Shown here one piece after another: positions 63,701 to 64,000 of a stretch of DNA of 64,000 nt; the first letter of the stretch is position 1, and every line of letters begins with the position of its first letter. A model generated the notes under the pieces. That model had not been told where the DNA came from and ran no database searches. It saw only the letters and a list, made by a program, of their open reading frames with translations. The position numbers and the translations under genes are program-made. The DNA is taken from assembly GCF_013450295.1 (NCBI RefSeq), contig NZ_SKBR01000001.1, positions 624,001-688,000 on the forward strand, given 5' to 3'. This stretch comes from Streptomyces sp. AJS327 (lineage in GTDB: Bacteria; Actinomycetota; Actinomycetes; Streptomycetales; Streptomycetaceae).

Positions 63701-64000
63701 GATGACCCGGAAGCGGGTGGGCCAGGGCCTGCTGGAGTCCTTCTCCGAGTCCTGCGTGCACTGCAACGGCCGGGGCGTGCTGGTCCACATGGAGCAGGTC
63801 CAGGGCGCCGGTGGCGGAGGTGGCAAGAAGAGCCGCAAGAAGGGCAGGGGCGGCCAGCAGGCCGCCGAGCCGGAGGCCCGCGAGCCCGAGGCGCCGCGCG
63901 CCGAGGAGCCGGAGGAGCCCGCCGAGGAGCCGAAGGCCCTCCCCGAACCCGCGTTCGCGCCGGACGAGGAGCTGTTCGGCAGTGTCGCCGAGGCCGAGGC
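60798..64000 (+). CDS. rne: Ribonuclease E/G, cut at the right edge
   Basis: At least 1067 residues are visible and the frame is open at the end. The first 570 residues are low-complexity: Ala/Glu/Pro/Thr with Arg clusters (RRRRR, RRRRRR), unlike E. coli RNase E where the disordered part is C-terminal. The catalytic core follows: an S1-type domain (VGNVYLGKVQNVLPSM), the DNase-I-like acids in VVVDVNTGKF and VIDFIDM, and the zinc-link Cys pair in SCVHCNGRG. A Lys/Gly/Glu-rich tail begins before the edge. ATG 60798 is used; a GGGAGAAA element lies about nine bases upstream. It degrades mRNA and processes rRNA in the degradosome. Confidence 0.93.
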   Translation, partial: MLEPMESATADSNENTAPGTGAASGADSSGPGDTLPPRRRRRAVSRPAGPPAGGPGESAVIENAGTAGTAEHTGSAASAAPPGDTASATTGGETAETAAPAAKTTAPPRRRATRGATAPSASAEATGSGETADTAGAGAVDATPAAGDTPAEPPARTRRRAARKTAAPARSTAPESAESTDGTESAASAEAPASTERAGSADATAPVEEPSAPRTPRRATRASRATSAPAKERETAPAEATSPETGAAQEPADAEVTAEAPEKSAPSAREPKKTTTRSRRRSARAETTGEEPTGDETTGGAPERAAAEAPATGRSRGARPPAALFQAPVFTEPAFQTPQSAAVAAAEAARDDEAEGVEEDEETAAEAEERGQRPASAAARRRRRAEAAGGRATRGGELAEEEAEDESAERAAEAEQAERGEESEDRPARRRRRGGRRRRKGESGEPEGEDTAREERSAEEAEESAESDETAEAEQEGAAEEREDERSGGNGSSSSSRRRRRRRRRSGDSEGAPEGESGGDDPERTVVKIREPRKKKDEATTAGDEVQAIKGSTRLEAKKQRRREGREQGRRRVPIITEAEFLARREAVKREMIVRQSGGRTQIGVLEDDVLVEHFVNKEQSTSYVGNVYLGKVQNVLPSMEAAFVDIGKGRNAVLYAGEVNFEALGMANGPRRIEAALKSGQSVLVQVTKDPIGHKGARLTSQVSLPGRYLVYVPEGSMTGISRKLPDTERSRLKQILKKVVPENAGVIVRTAAEGASEDELRRDVERLQAQWEEIQKKARKGNAPTLLYGEPDMTVRVVRDIFNEDFSKVIVSGEEAWSTIHGYVSHVAPDLADRLQKWTSDVDVFATYRVDEQLLKALDRKVWLPSGGSLVIDRTEAMVVVDVNTGKFTGQGGNLEETVTRNNLEAAEEIVRQLRLRDLGGIIVIDFIDMVLESNRDLVLRRLLECLGRDRTKHQVAEVTSLGLVQMTRKRVGQGLLESFSESCVHCNGRGVLVHMEQVQGAGGGGGKKSRKKGRGGQQAAEPEAREPEAPRAEEPEEPAEEPKALPEPAFAPDEELFGSVAEAE

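Noticed and set aside
58848..63788. 1646-residue open frame antisense to rne and the DUF2344 gene
   Set aside because: A shadow of GC-rich coding on the plus strand; composition is repetitive Leu/Gly/Arg and no start signal is present.

Overview
The window comes from a very GC-rich actinomycete, almost certainly a Streptomyces. GTG and TTG starts are common, third codon positions are nearly all G or C, and several promoters appear to give leaderless transcripts. The right half (about 35.5-64 kb) follows the conserved Streptomyces core order tRNA-Gly / tRNA-Pro, tig, clpP1-clpP2-clpX, valS, folC, ndk, mreBCD, mrdA, rodA, two radical-SAM-linked genes and rne. The contig runs off both ends: a PknG-like kinase is cut at base 1 and RNase E is cut at base 64000.

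Region 1 (1-5486) is a co-directional phospho-signalling cassette: the C-terminus of a PknG-like kinase, a zinc-ribbon PP2C phosphatase, a VWA protein, and a zinc-ribbon FHA protein with a long collagen-like PGQ tract. A strong terminator closes it. Region 2 (5.5-12 kb) holds a GNAT acetyltransferase, an MscS channel, an HNH endonuclease and a large secreted GH84-type glycosidase whose catalytic Asp pair reads Asp-Ser. Region 3 (12-21 kb) carries a 93-residue Cys/Pro-repeat peptide gene of unknown role, a small membrane protein, the divergent snpR/snpA secreted-protease pair, aminopeptidase N, a LysR/EamA divergent pair and a hypothetical protein.

Region 4 (21-35 kb) has a second aminopeptidase N, a mycothiol-linked DsbA-like protein, iron superoxide dismutase with a Nur operator, an amino-acid permease, BioY, RpiB, a Nei/Fpg glycosylase, a membrane PP2C phosphatase, MgtE, an acyltransferase and a 64-residue membrane peptide.

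Region 5 (35.5-40.4 kb) is protein quality control: trigger factor, then ClpP1P2 under a ClgR box, then ClpX. Region 6 (40.6-43.9 kb) is a tandem triplet of paralogous PGQ-rich single-pass membrane proteins with duplicated intergenic DNA. Region 7 (44-60.5 kb) covers ValS, a D-2-hydroxyacid dehydrogenase, FolC-DUF4233-Ndk, the cell-shape and spore-wall mre cluster with PBP2 and RodA, and the TIGR03960/TIGR03936 pair that precedes rne.

Most transcription units end in long perfect GC hairpins without a U-tract, as expected in Streptomyces. No CRISPR array, insertion sequence, prophage or biosynthetic cluster was found. The most unusual elements are the Cys/Pro-repeat peptide, the membrane-protein triplet, the GH84 active-site change and a likely CTG start codon.
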